Shown here in pieces: positions 11,383 to 22,891 of a stretch of DNA of 64,000 bases. The stretch is from Quercus robur (Eukaryota; Streptophyta; Magnoliopsida; Fagales; Fagaceae): assembly GCF_932294415.1 (NCBI RefSeq), contig NC_065538.1, positions 20,048,167 through 20,112,166 on the forward strand. The letters run 5' to 3'. The notes beneath the pieces are model-generated. The model worked only from the letters and a program-made list of their open reading frames with translations. It was not told where the DNA came from and searched no databases. The translations under genes and the position numbers were made by a program. Numbering within the stretch: the stretch's first letter is position 1; every line of letters begins with the position of its first letter.

Positions 11383-14300
11383 ATGGAGCGCAACTTCTTG
11401 AACCACATGAGTAGGGAAGCAATTAATAATTCAGATTCACTGCTACTGGGAGTGGGAAGCACTGGTCTGAGAGAAGATATATCCCTTAACCAAAAGCTTG
11501 ACTACCCCACAATTACAAGTACAAGTTCAACTCCTAATTGGGTGCTCAAGCTTGTCAATGAGTACTCCATGAAAGAAGAATCATTTGTCACCCCAAGATA
11601 TCGTCCAATGCCATGCACAATGTTCCGGGCTCCTACAAACATGAAACGAGTGGATGAACATGCCTATGACCCTGTGCTTGTCTCTATTGGCCCTTTTCAT
11701 TACAAGAATCCCCTGCTAAAAGAGATGGAAGAGCATAAACTCCGGTTTCTTTTCGGTTCCATGCGTTATGAAAGCAAGGAAGAAATAGAACACTGGCTCC
11801 AACGACTTGCTGAGGCCATGAAGAGTTTGGAAGGGAGAGCAAGATGCTGCTACTCAGAGGCCTTTGAACACATTTCTACAGATGATTTTGTCCGCATGAT
11901 GGTCATTGATGGTTGCTTCATAATTGAGCTCTTCCGCTATTATCTAAGGAGTGAAAAGGTAGCCACTAATCCATTCCAATTATTTCATTTGCCTAATTTA
12001 TTTATTTATTTATTATTATTTAATAATTCGAAATAAAGGAATTTGAAGTTTTCATCGGAAGCACTAAGAGATATTAAGATATTAGTTCAATTACAATACT
12101 TTTGAAATTTGATTGACTTTGAGGACTTCTTAGTCGTGTGATTTAATAAAGTATAATTAATCTATAAGTTTTGATTTTTTGCAGTAATTGAATTTTTTTA
12201 CTCTTAAAAAATATGAATTTTATTTTTTCAAGTAGGAACAAAATGAAAATTTTTATAATTTTCTGTTCAACAACATAAAGTTTAGGTCTAGTTTCTTTGG
12301 ACATAAAACATTTTTCTCATTTTTGGATGTTTGGGATGGTTGAAAACTTCATCAGGCCTAAATCATACACCCTCTTTAAGACTCAAAAGTTTTGGAAATG
12401 GCTCCTAAAATTTTAAAAGTAGCACAAAAATAACTTTCAAGTGTACTTTTGGGGAGGTTTCAAGTGTTTGTAGGTGAATCTGTGAGTTTATTAGTGTAGG
12501 GGCCAAAATGAACAATTTGGCTCAAACTATATGAGAACGGGTTAGAATGGAGGCCGAGTACAATTAATTTATAGAGGTGGATTGTCAAGGTCAACCCTTC
12601 AAGCCTTGGTAACTTTTTTTGATAATTTAAAGAAAGAAAATTGACTAAGATAATAGTTTTAGTAGAGAATAATAGCAAAGAAATAGAGATTCGTATTCAA
12701 GCTCTTCCTCTGGATGGCCGAGGAGCAACAGCTCTTAGGATATACATTTCTCGATTACACAGTTCTCGATTCCTCTCTCTATATCTCTATTTCTTCCCCC
12801 TTAGATTTTTCTGATCCCCTTTCTAGGAGGATCTTCCTTCCTATATGTAGTTGCTAGGATTGCATACAAGCCTTCTACTTGGATGGTCATTGATCCCTCC
12901 TTAGATACTTGTCCTATCACTGCTTTGCTAGTGGTGGCAGAATAGGTTGTAGGTTGTGAGGGCATTGATCAGGATTCATTCTGCCATTAATGCGGCAAGC
13001 TAAATTGGTATAGTTCATTAAATGGGAATGTGATAGGTGCTTTATCTAGAAGCTTCCTCCTTCCCTTTCTTGCACACCACTACTTCCTTTCTCAGCCTTT
13101 AACCTTATGGCCTTGATGATTTGTTCCCAATCTCCCGAGGAGTGTTTGCTCCTTGTGCTCCTTGGGCGAATTGCCTTCCTCGGTTTCTTTAATTGGACTA
13201 TCCTAATCGTATTAGGCTTGATCTGATAAATAGTTAGGCCCAGTTGCTCCTTGAGTTGAATCCATTTGTCGATCCTCTTTCTTCGGGCTTCCCCCTTCCA
13301 CAATTAGTAGATAGTTTTATTATTCTTTTTTGTTGCACTTTTATTTTGACAGTTTTAATTATTAGTCAAATTTTCAACAATTTTATTTTGAATATAGTGC
13401 TTATTTTTAATTTTTTTGCATTGTTGTTTTATATTAATATTTTAAAGCTCTGAATTAACGTTTTTATTTAATATTTATATATAATTATATGAAAGTTTGT
13501 GATTTTTTCATGAGTCAAACTTTTTTGAAAAAAAATGAGAGCATTTTCAAGAACACAACTAAATACAAATAATTTTCTCTAAAAATGTTTTTAATTGAAA
13601 TTACTTTAACAAAATTTTTTATGCCGAACCCTTAAACTCATTTCCTTCTCTTATTTATTTATTTATTTTTATTTTTGGGGAAAAAAAAAAAACTTCTAAG
13701 CCAGTAAAAAAAAAGATATATACGAAACAAAAGAACTTGTTACAAGTCATATAAAGACCTTTTTCCTTGTTGCCTTATACTGGAAATCATATATAAACAC
13801 CTTTTTGCCTTGATTGTGACATTAAAAAAGCTAGCAATGATCAAGGCTAGCATATTCTTCAAAAGAAAAAAAGGAAAAATGATTAAGATTCCCCTTTCAT
13901 TACAAAAGCAAGTCAAGTAAAAAGGAACCCCCACTTATGATCCAAAAAACTAAAATATTGCTGTTTCTAGATGATAAGAAGAAAAATAAATAAATAAATA
14001 AAGTGGGGAAAGTGGAAACCTACATTTTATTGAAGGAAATTTTGTTAATCCAATGCATCTTCTTGCAGGAAATTTTAGATGATCCCATCTTCAAAACACG
14101 TTGGAAGCCTCCTGTTATTAGGTTGGATTTGGTGAAGCTCGAAAACCAACTACCATTTTTTGTCCTACAAGAATTATATCTACTCACTGGCTTAGGCCAC
14201 GAGCCTCCTCTCATACATGTTGCACTTAAGTTCCTTGACCCTTTACTCACTCGAGCACAAAAAACACCAATACAAGACCACTTTCTTGAACAAGCACCAG

Positions 14301-14974
14301 ACCATTTACTTGCACTTTTTCACTCAACTTTCAAACCCATATATCATCATCCCCTTCCAAGCTCTTATGGGTCACTGATGCAAGAGAAAAAGTGTTTAAT
14401 ACCTAGTGTTAGGGAGCTCCAACGAATTGGGATTTTCTTCAAGAGCGGAGAGGGTGACCTATTAGACATCAAATATCAAAGTCACCACATGACTGTCTTG
14501 ACTGGTAGGGCTTCACTAGAGATTCCTCCACTTTTTATTGACTATAAAACTGGACCAATCTTGAGAAATCTTGTTGCCTACGAACAGTGCAATAGAAGTG
14601 TGAAACCTTATTTCACATCTTACATTATGTTCTTCGATGGACTTGTGAACACACCCGAAGATGTTCAAATTCTTCGTAACAAGAGGATCTTTTATCATGT
14701 TCTGGGTAGCGACCAGGAAGTTTCTGTGCTTCTCAATGATCTCACCAAGAATGTTGCTTCTGATCATTGGCATGAGTGCTACCTTTCTCCACTGATACGG
14801 AAAATTTATCTGCGTAGCGATAAGACATACCTCAAGATCATGGCAGCAATAAGACGCGAATATTTTTCTTCCCCAGTCAATACTATATCATATCTTATCA
14901 CGTTTCTATTATTGTATCTTAGTGTCATTCAGACCATGTTTACTATTATTGCTTACATTCGACCACATCCATGA
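11383..14974 (+). CDS. DUF247 (UPF0481) membrane protein, copy A
   Basis: The gene has two exons, 11383-11958 and 14069-14974, joined in phase 0 with GT (11959) and AG (14067-14068), giving about 493 residues. I chose the ATG at 11383. The open frame extends further upstream but only from a TTG. Family signatures are present in order: MFRAPTNMKRVDEHAYDPVL, then VSIGPFHY, then MMVIDGCFIIELFR, then (exon 2) ENQLPFFVLQELY, GDLLDIKYQSH, PILRNLVAYEQC and FDGLVNTPEDVQIL. A hydrophobic segment near the C-terminus (SYLITFLLLYLSVIQTMF) should anchor it in a membrane, as is usual for DUF247 proteins. Molecular function in this family is mostly unknown; some grass members act in self-incompatibility. 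The 2.1-kb intron holds a solo LTR. It looks intact. Confidence 0.9.
12495..13302 (-). mobile_element. Solo LTR in the intron of DUF247 copy A
   Basis: An 808-bp block from TGTAGGGGCCAAAATG to CCCTTCCACA is flanked by ATTAG on both sides (12490-12494 and 13303-13307). It carries the GGCCGAGGAGC / CCTTCCTCGG words typical of the Gypsy-type LTRs here, with no internal region. This is the expected result of recombination between the two LTRs of a former full element. Orientation is inferred from similarity to the other LTRs. Confidence 0.88.
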
Positions 14975-16393
14975 TCATTAAATCTCTAGTAGCATTGAAT
15001 TGTAAGAAAATTAATTGACTATTATTTCTTGACTAATTGTAGTAACAGCAAGAGTGAGAACCAAGATTGTGGCTATAAAAGAGTGTTTAATTTGTGCTTC
15101 GTAATAATTTTATTTTGTAATCATAAGAACATGCCACATAGCTAGGAATAGTATCCTGAGTTGAAGTTAGTGGCAGAGCCAACAATTTGTCATTGGGGAT
15201 GGGGGACTAGTACTATTAAGTATTAACGCAATTTAATACACAATTATTTTATAAGCATACAAGTGATACCTTCCAAGGTCTAAGTCTATGTCCATGACGC
15301 CACACATGACTGTGCTAAATAGTATATGAGGGAGCCATGGAAATTGTCCCATTCTTTAATTAATGGCCAGTATGGGAAGAGGGTGAGGGAAAAAGAGTAG
15401 AGGAGAGTTACATGATTTGTTACTTTTTAGACCAAGTGATACCTCCCACGCTCTAGACTGATCAATAAAATCAAAATCTTTTGTCCTCCACTTTATGCCC
15501 CAAAGTCCTTAAACTTATCACCTATTCAACTATTAAATTCCTCCTGAATTGCAAAATAATTAAAGTGAAACAGAGACCATAAGTGAGTGGGGTGGGGGGT
15601 TCTACTTTCTCACTTTCTTACCTGTTTGGTGGGGGATGAGACATTTTTTATTTTTTATTATTTTAACTAAAGAATTCCACGGCCCGGCACTTGTTACCTA
15701 TCCCATGCATGACTTTAGTGACTTTATTTTTTATTTTTATACTCTTGAACACCAGCGCTGCCCTGCCACCTGTGTAAATTTTAAGGTATTTTTTTACGAA
15801 ATAAACTTTTTTTTTTTTAGCTACGAAATAAACTTTAAAAGTATTAGTATTGTATAATAATTATATTACTATATTACAAATTCACTAACAAATTTTGAAT
15901 AAATTATCTAACCTTTGCAACAAATTCTGAGAAAAATATCATTTAATCTTTAATAAAAAAGATATATTTTAACATCTTTATATAAGTTAAATTATTAAAA
16001 TTTTCACATTTATTATATTAATTATTATTAAAATAATCATTACCTCGTTAAACTTTAAAAACCTTAAACTTTTTTTTTGCTTTTTTAGTTCTTTGAACCA
16101 TCCAAGTTTCAAAATCATGTTTTCATGCCAAATGAGGTTGGATATAATATAAGCTTTACATGCAGTGTATCATATGAATAATTAACTTTTAATACAATAT
16201 GTAGGGTTTAAAAAAGAAAAGAAAAAAGCAATATGTAGAGGTGAGCATGACGCCACATGAAGTATCATTGCCCATGTTATGAAGCAGGAAAATCGTTACT
16301 CTTTATTTGTTTTTCTTTGTGATTTTTTTAAGATACCAATGAAAAAGTAGAAATATGTTGATCATGTTTGATTTATAATATTAAAAAGTAGCT
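14975..16393. other. Intergenic, no gene seen
   Basis: Downstream flank of copy A. The first ~400 bp share blocks with the flank of copy B (TGTGCTTCGT near 15093; GGGAGCCATGGAAATTGTCCCATTCTT near 15331). The rest is AT-rich with no supported coding sequence. Confidence 0.7.
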
Positions 16394-17495
16394 GTTAACA
16401 ACGTTGTCCACAAAAAAATTTGTAAGCTGGTAAGTGGGGTCCCAAATAATAATAACGAGTTATCCTTACTGTATTAATTGATCAGTCGACCCTGATACCA
16501 AAATAAGATGAGAGAAGAAGATAATGAATCCACACATGATTATCATTTTGAATTCCTAAATCCTTAATCAGTGCTGCTTAATTTCATGAGTACTCTTCAT
16601 GATCTGCATGTGAAGATGGATGCTACGTACCTAGATGTTCTTTTGGCCTTGTGCACTTAGCGTAGCTGTATAGGAGGTCCTACTTTGCATTCTTCAAACT
16701 TTGTCCAAGAAATGAAGCACGACTTCATAAACCGCATGGCATTTTCAGATTCACCACTACCAGGAAGCACAGGTCTGACAGAAGATATATCCCTTAACCA
16801 AAGTACAATCACAATTCCTAATTGAAATGGGTGGTCAAGCTTGTCCATGACTCCATGAAAAGAAGAGAATTATTCATTTATTTGCCACCCCAAGATATTC
16901 TTCGACGCCATGCACAATGTTCCGAGCTCCTACAAACATAAGACGAGTGGATAAACATGCCTATGACCTTGTGGTTGTCTCTATTGGCCCTTTTCATTAA
17001 AAGAAGGCACTGGTACAAGGGCAAAAACTCCAGTTTCTTTTCAGTTTGACGCGTTATCAAAGCAAGGAAGAAAGAGAACATAGACTTCAACATCTTGCTG
17101 AGGCCATGAAGAGGTTGGAAGGGAGAGCAAGACAGTGCTACTCGGAGACCTTTGAAGACATTCTACAGATTTTTTTGTCCGCATGATGGCCAATGATGGT
17201 TGCTTCATATATACTTGAGCTCTTCCGCTATTATCAGAGGACTGAAAAGGTAACCACTAATTAATAATCCATTCCATTAATTTCCTATGCCTGATCTATT
17301 CAATACAGATTAATTAAAATGACTTTGATGACTCAGATGTATAATTCAATAAAGTAGGAGTATTAATCATGGTTTTATTTTTATTTTTATTTTTTTTTAA
17401 GGTAACTAAAATTTTCGTTTACTCCCAAAAAAAAAAAAATTTGCCAGAAAAAATTCAAAATTTCATAATAGAATGCCACTTCAACAACATGAAAT
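16394..17495 (+). pseudogene. Decayed DUF247 copy C (exon 1 only)
   Basis: Upstream DNA (16394-16711), the exon-1 equivalent (16712-17249) and the start of the intron (to about 17495) match copies A and B. The family words are recognisable (TMFRAPTN, RVDKHAYDL, VSIGPFH) but the frame is broken. There is a stop after the residues matching TITIPN, a stop replacing Tyr in the GPFHY motif, and further indels near 17160 and 17205. The donor site AAAAG|GTAACC is preserved. No exon 2 is found before copy B, so the 3-prime half was lost, leaving this copy non-functional between two intact ones. Confidence 0.88.
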
Positions 17496-17594
17496 CAATC
17501 CCACCAACCCCACCTTCTCTTTTCTTCTTCTCCGCTATCTCTCACTAAACTCTTTGTTTTCTCTTCCTCTTGGGCCCCTTTTACTTTGTAGCTT

Positions 17595-17846
17595 GGGCCC
17601 CTCTCTTCCAAAATCATCAACCCAACTCATGTAAATCCAAATTTTATTAAAAACATAAAATTCAATGAAAAAAAAATTAACAAAAGAGAGACCTAGAAAG
17701 TAGCCGAGATTGAGAGAGAGATTCGGGCCCCTCCCCTCTAAAATCATCAATCCAACTCCTGTAAATCCAAATTTTATTAAAAGCAAATGAAAAAAAAAAA
17801 AAAAAAAAAAGGAAACCTAGAAAGTAGCCGAGATTGAGAGAGAGCT
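17595..17846. repeat. 130-bp tandem duplication
   Basis: A unit starting GGGCCCCTC and containing TCCAAATTTTATTAAAA and CCTAGAAAGTAGCCGAGATT occurs at 17595-17724 and again from 17725. Confidence 0.85.
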
Positions 17847-18452
17847 CTTTGATGATATACATTGAAAGGGAAATGACTTTGACATTTGATTTGTATTCAA
17901 TCATAGATAATTTGGAAGATTTAAAAGAGTTACAAGTTCTCTTTTCATAAATAATGTACTACAAAACAACAATGTTTTGTGTCTTTTGTCTTTGTTGGTA
18001 GATGATTGTATCTTAATATATTAAGAAACAATGTTTTGTATATTTGTCTTGGTTGATAGTTTGTTAACTATATGGATGCTTATTTGAAGTTATTTATTTA
18101 TTTTTAATTTTATTTCACTTATCTTTGACCCCCTTGCTTGAAATTCTGGATCCATCCCTAATATCATTGATGTGTAATTAAACTTCAAAGAATGTCATTA
18201 CTCTCTCTCTCTCTCTCTCATAAACGTAGGTATCATTATTTTGGGTTTAATTTTTGGTTCTATTGATTCTGTGAAATTTGTCAAAATCACAATTTTGGGT
18301 TACCCACAAAAAATCTCAACAGATTACGGTGTTGACATTGATTTGGGTGGAGGGGCTGTGATGGCCGTCTCAGAAAATTGCAAATGGATGTGTTCAAAAT
18401 TGAGGCTTTGGTTGTTTTGAAACTTGATAGATAGTGAGAGTTGGAGATATAG

Positions 18453-18724
18453 TGCCCGTTTGGATAGCACGTCTCACTGCGTTTGCGTTTTCCTTTTTTT
18501 TTTTTTTTTTTTTTTTTTTTCTCCAGCCGCATATTGTTGACTTTTCAGCCATGAACAGTGACTTATATACTGTTCATGGGTCCCACAAACTTCACTTTTT
18601 ATCAACTTTTTCATTAAAAATGGGTCCCACGGTACTATTCACACATTTAAAAATTATTTTGCTACAGTGTTTTCAGTTTCAGTTTTCAGTTTCAGCAAAA
18701 ATAAGCTCAATCCAAACGGACCCA
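18453..18724. mobile_element. MITE with GTTTGGAT-type inverted ends
   Basis: The left end is TGCCCGTTTGGATAG. The right end, reverse complemented, is TGGGTCCGTTTGGATTG. A candidate 3-bp duplication TAG flanks it (18450-18452 and 18725-18727), pointing to the PIF/Harbinger (Tourist-like) group. A 28-bp T-run sits inside, followed by CCATGAACAGTGAC / CTGTTCATGGG, which can fold back. No ORF. Confidence 0.75.
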
Positions 18725-18914
18725 TAGGGGTGGTGTTTATAATGAAACCACATATTGCAAATGAGTTTTGACCTATGAGATCTTTTTTCCTTTTTTTTGG
18801 CCACGAGAGAGAGAGAAAAAACAAACTCAACAGAGAGAGAGAGAGATAGGCTCCACGTGAAGGCCAGGAGAGAGAGGTGGGAGGTAAAGGCTGTGCGTGA
18901 GTGAGAGAGAATCA

Positions 18915-19149
18915 ATTCTGAAGGCTATGATATTTTAAAATTGTTGAGTTCTTTTTTTTTTTTAATTGAAAATAAATAAATATATTAATGATGTGAAAAT
19001 TTGTAAAGACTACAAAACTTATATGTCACAAAATTCTGAAGGCTATGATATTTTAAAATTGTCGAGTTTTTTTTTTTTTTAATTGAAAATAAATAAATAT
19101 ATTAATGATATGAAAATTTGTAAAGACTACAAAACTTATATGTCACAAC
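18915..19149. repeat. 118-bp tandem duplication
   Basis: A unit beginning ATTCTGAAGGCTATGATATT is repeated directly at 18915 and 19033. The copies differ by only a few substitutions and by T-run length. Confidence 0.92.
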
Positions 19150-19325
19150 CTAAGGAAGTCAACTATTGGTCAAATGTGCTCAATTTTATAGTATTTATAA
19201 ATTAATAACATGTAAAAGTGTTATTTATTTATTTTTTTAATAGTACAATATGTAGAGGTAAGCATGACACATCATTGTATATGTCATGACTCATAAAGTA
19301 AGAAACGTGTTACTTAAATAATAGT

Positions 19326-19465
19326 ACTAATGTAGATTTTAGTTAATTCAATTGATAAAATTTTTAATATTTGAATAAAATATTTTGGGTTTAATTTTCG
19401 CTTACATAAAAAATCGATTGGTATTTTAGTCTAATAATAAAGAATTACCATAAAACCAAATGCAA
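19326..19465 (+). mobile_element. Degenerate SINE
   Basis: It aligns along its length with the better preserved SINE at 21534-21713: TTAGTTAATTCAATTG, then GGGTTTAATTTTCGCTTAC, then GATTGGTATTTTAGTCTAAT. The A-rich tail and TSD cannot be recognised. Confidence 0.55.
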
Positions 19466-19625
19466 TATATTAAAACTCTTTCAAAACTGATATAGCTAAT
19501 GATACTAACAAACTTTATCTGTCATGTTTATCCCCCCCCGCCCCCCACCACACCAAAAAAAAAAAAAAAAAAAAAAGGCTTTATCTGACTTGTCTGTACA
19601 ATTGTACGTAATTTTTAAATGATAC

Positions 19626-19948
19626 TAACAACATTTTCCACGTTAAATACTTGCAAGCTGGTGACTGGTGAGTGGGTATCAAAAAAGGTCGTACCCTAGC
19701 TGTATTATTTTTGCAGACATTAATGGATCCTCTAAAAGAGTTGATGAAATTAATAAATAATTTATCTACTAGAGTAATTGACCCTGCAGAATAGTGCAGA
19801 TACCAAAATAAGATTAAAGAATTATTGAACCCGTCACATAATCATTTTGAATTGCTAAATTCTTAATTAGTATTGCTTATATAGGTCATACCTCTCCTTG
19901 AAAAAAAATATAGGTCATACTCTACGTTCTGCAAAATTTGTCCAAGAA
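19626..19948 (+). promoter_or_regulatory. Conserved upstream region of DUF247 copy B
   Basis: Matches the regions before copies A and C. A TATA-like CTTATATAGG lies about 70 bp before the chosen start codon. Confidence 0.55.
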
Positions 19949-22891
19949 ATGGACCGCATCGGTAGGGAAGAAATTTCAGATTCTCTGCTCCTGGGAAGAA
20001 CTGGTCTGAGAGAAGATATATCTCCTAACCAAAGTCTTGATGACCCCACAAGTACAAGTACAAGTTTAACTCCTAATTGGGTGCTCGAGTTTGTCAATGA
20101 CTCCATGAGGGAAATGTTATTTGCCACCCCCAGATATTGTCAAATGTCATGCACAATGTTTCGAGCTCCTACAAACATGAGACGAGTGGATGAACATGCT
20201 TATGACCCTGTGCTTGTCTCTATTGGCCCTTTTCATTACAAGAACGCACTGCTACAAGGGCAAAAATTCCAGTTTCTTTTCAGTTTGATGCGTTATCAAA
20301 GCAAGGAAGAAAGAGAACACAGGCTTCAACGTCTTGCTGAGGCCATGAAGAGGTTGGAAGGGAGAGCAAGAGGGTGCTACTCGGAGGCCTTTAAAGACAT
20401 TTCTTCAGATGATTTTGTTCGCATGATGGTCATTGATGGTTGGTTCATACTTGAGCTCTTCCGCCATCATCTAAGGACTGAAAAGGTAACCACTAATACG
20501 TTCCTATTTAAATGATTCCATGTGTTGGAAACTTGGAATCCTATTCCTTTCTTTTTTTATGTGTATGTGTGTTAGTTCCTAGAAGGAAAGGGTGAGGGAT
20601 TAATTATTATCTCATATTTCTAAAAAGTATGTTATATGTAGTACTGACTTTGAATTAGGTGAGTGTGTTTGTTAGGTTTGATTTTTTATGGTAACTAAAA
20701 TTTTTCAACTCATAAAAATGATAAAATAAAAACTTAAAAATTTTTAAGTTTGAACAAAATAGTAGAATTTGATAATACTTGGCCGGTTCAATATCTAGCT
20801 TAAAACATCTCCCTCACTAACTTATTTCGATAAAAAAATTAAAGTAGAAGAAGGGAATGAAATAGTGTAGGCATTTTTGTTGATTTATTTTTTCTTCTAT
20901 TGTAATATTTCTTTTAATTAAGTTTAATACTAGGGATGCTATAAATTTTATTATATAAGTCTTATATACTAATATCCAATGTTTTAAAAACCGAACCGGG
21001 ACAAAACCGGATTTGCCTCTGATTCCCTGCTTTTTTTGGTTTTGACCGGTTTTACTCGATTTTACTTTGGTTTTAGGCATTTTTCCTAGACCAAATTGGC
21101 CTCTAGTTCCCAGATCAACTGATCGGACTGATTGGTCCGGTACACTTTTTAAAACCTTGCTAATATCTCAATTTTAAATTACAAGATATATAAGAAAAAA
21201 TAAAAAAAATAATTTATTATGATATTAATGTATTAGGATATTTCAAGTTTTTTTATTATTATTATTATAGAGGACTCACAAACTAACGTGTTAATTTTTA
21301 AATAAAAAAATTAAGAAATATATTTATTATGTTGTTGATGTATTATTAATTAACTTCATTATCATATTAGCGTACATTTTTTTTTTATAGTAAAGTTAAT
21401 ACTTAAAATATATTTTTTGAAAAGGGAAAGTGTTTTTGTCTTGTACTTGGAATCATATAAAGTCCCTTTTATTTTCTTCATTATGTGATTAAATAAATAG
21501 TTTTGTTGTAATGATCAAGCTAACATATTCATCGTGGGTTCCAATTAGCTCAATTGGTATGTAAAATATTGGATGATTGAATAAGAAATCTGGGGTTTAA
21601 TTTCCGCTTGTACCAAAAGTTGATTGGTGTTTTGGTCTGATGATAAAGAGCATTATCAAAAGCGAACGCTATAAGTTGAAATTCTCCACAAAAAAGAAAA
21701 AGAAAAAAAAAAAAAGCTAGCATATTCATCCAAAAATAACAAAAATATAAATGATTAAGAGGCTAGGCCTTGGTCATTGACAACAGAAATTGTATATTTT
21801 ATCTCATAATGAAGAAAAAAAAAGGACTTTATATGATTCTAACTTCGAAGTAAAAGACAAAAACACTTTCCCTTTTCAAAAAATATATTATAAGTATTAA
21901 CTTTACCATTAAATAATGTACGCTAATGTGATAATAAACCAGATCCCTTTTATAAATCCCATTTATCTTCTTGCAGGAAATTGTAGACGATCCCATTTTT
22001 AAAACACGTTGGAAGCTACCTGTAATTAGGTTGGATTTACTGAAGCTCGAAAACCAAATACCATTTTTTGTCCTACAAGAATTATATTTGCCCACTGGCT
22101 CAAGCCATGAGCGTCCTCTCGTAGATGTTGCGCTTGAGTTTTTTGGCCCTTTACTCGCTCGAGCACAAAGAACACCAGCACATGATAACTCTCTTGCACA
22201 AGCACAAGCACCCGACCATTTACTTGCACTATTTCACTCAACTTTCATCCCCAATGAGACTCTTAATATTCCACGTGCTAATGGTTCCCCGAAGCGAGAC
22301 AAAATGTGTTTAATACCTAGTGTCAGGGAGCTCCAACGAGTTGGGATTTTCTTAAAGAGTGGAGAGGGTGACCTATTAGACATCAAATACCATAGCCACC
22401 ACATGACAGTCTTGACTGGTAGGGCTTCACTAGAGATTCCTCCTCTTTTCATTGACCATAAAACTGGACCTATATTGAGAAATCTTGTTGCCTATGAACA
22501 ATGCGATAAAACTGTAAAACCTTATTTCACATCTTATATTATGTTCTTCGATGGACTTGTGAACACTCCCGAAGACGTTCAAATTCTTCGTAATAAGAAG
22601 ATCTTTTATCATGTTCTGGGCAGCGACAATGAAGTTTCTGAGCTTCTCAATGATCTCACTAAGGATGTTGCTTATGATTGGCATGAGTGCTACCTTTCTC
22701 CACTGATATATAACATTTGTTTGCGTAGCAATAAGGCATACCTCAAGATTCAGGCAGCGATAAGACGTGAATATTTTTCTTCACCAGTCAATTGTATATC
22801 ATATCTTATCACGTTTCTTTTATTGTATCTTACTATCATTCAGACCATGTTTACTGTTTTTGCTTACATTAGACCACGCCATGATAATTAA
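19949..22891 (+). CDS. DUF247 (UPF0481) membrane protein, copy B
   Basis: The gene has two exons, 19949-20485 and 21977-22891, joined in phase 0 (donor AAAAG|GTAACC, acceptor CTTGCAG|GAAATT), giving about 483 residues. The start is the ATG at 19949; the open frame further upstream begins only at TTG. The motif order is as in copy A: MFRAPTNMRRVDEHAYDPVL, VSIGPFHY, MMVIDGWFILELFR, ENQIPFFVLQELY, GDLLDIKYHSH and PILRNLVAYEQC, ending with a membrane segment (SYLITFLLLYLTIIQTMF). A Trp replaces Cys in the DGCF motif. The 1.5-kb intron holds a hAT-type MITE, a SINE and a ~135-bp inverted repeat. It appears intact. The close match to copy A indicates tandem duplication. Confidence 0.9.
20977..21159. 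mobile_element. hAT-type MITE in the intron of DUF247 copy B
   Basis: Inverted ends CAATGTTTTAAAAAC and (reverse complement of the right end) CAAGGTTTTAAAAAG are flanked by an exact 8-bp duplication CTAATATC (20969-20976 and 21160-21167). It is 183 bp and rich in ACCGG words, with no ORF. Confidence 0.9.
21358..21935. repeat. Large inverted repeat in the intron of DUF247 copy B
   Basis: The left arm (21358 to about 21496) returns as its reverse complement at 21796-21935. Both contain GAAAAGGGAAAGTGTTTTTG and ATTAGCGTACATT, and AATCATATAAAGTCC is shared. The arms are about 135 bp, differ at few positions, and are separated by about 300 bp that includes a SINE. The left arm is partly alignable with the intron of copy A; the right arm has no counterpart there. 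The transcript could form a long hairpin. Confidence 0.85.
21534..21713 (+). mobile_element. tRNA-derived SINE
   Basis: An A-box-like TTAGCTCAATTGG lies near the start and a B-box-like GGGTTTAATTTCC about 50 bp later; the element ends in an A-rich tail. A 17-bp target duplication (AAGCTAACATATTCATC / AAGCTAGCATATTCATC, one mismatch) flanks it at 21517-21533 and 21714-21730. The paralogous intron of copy A has a single uninterrupted GGCTAGCATATTC (13843-13855), an empty site. Confidence 0.9.

Noticed and set aside
17250..19620. A hidden exon 2 for the decayed DUF247 copy C
   Set aside because: No trace of the exon-2 words (ENQxPFFVLQELY, LRNLVAYEQC) is present on either strand before copy B.
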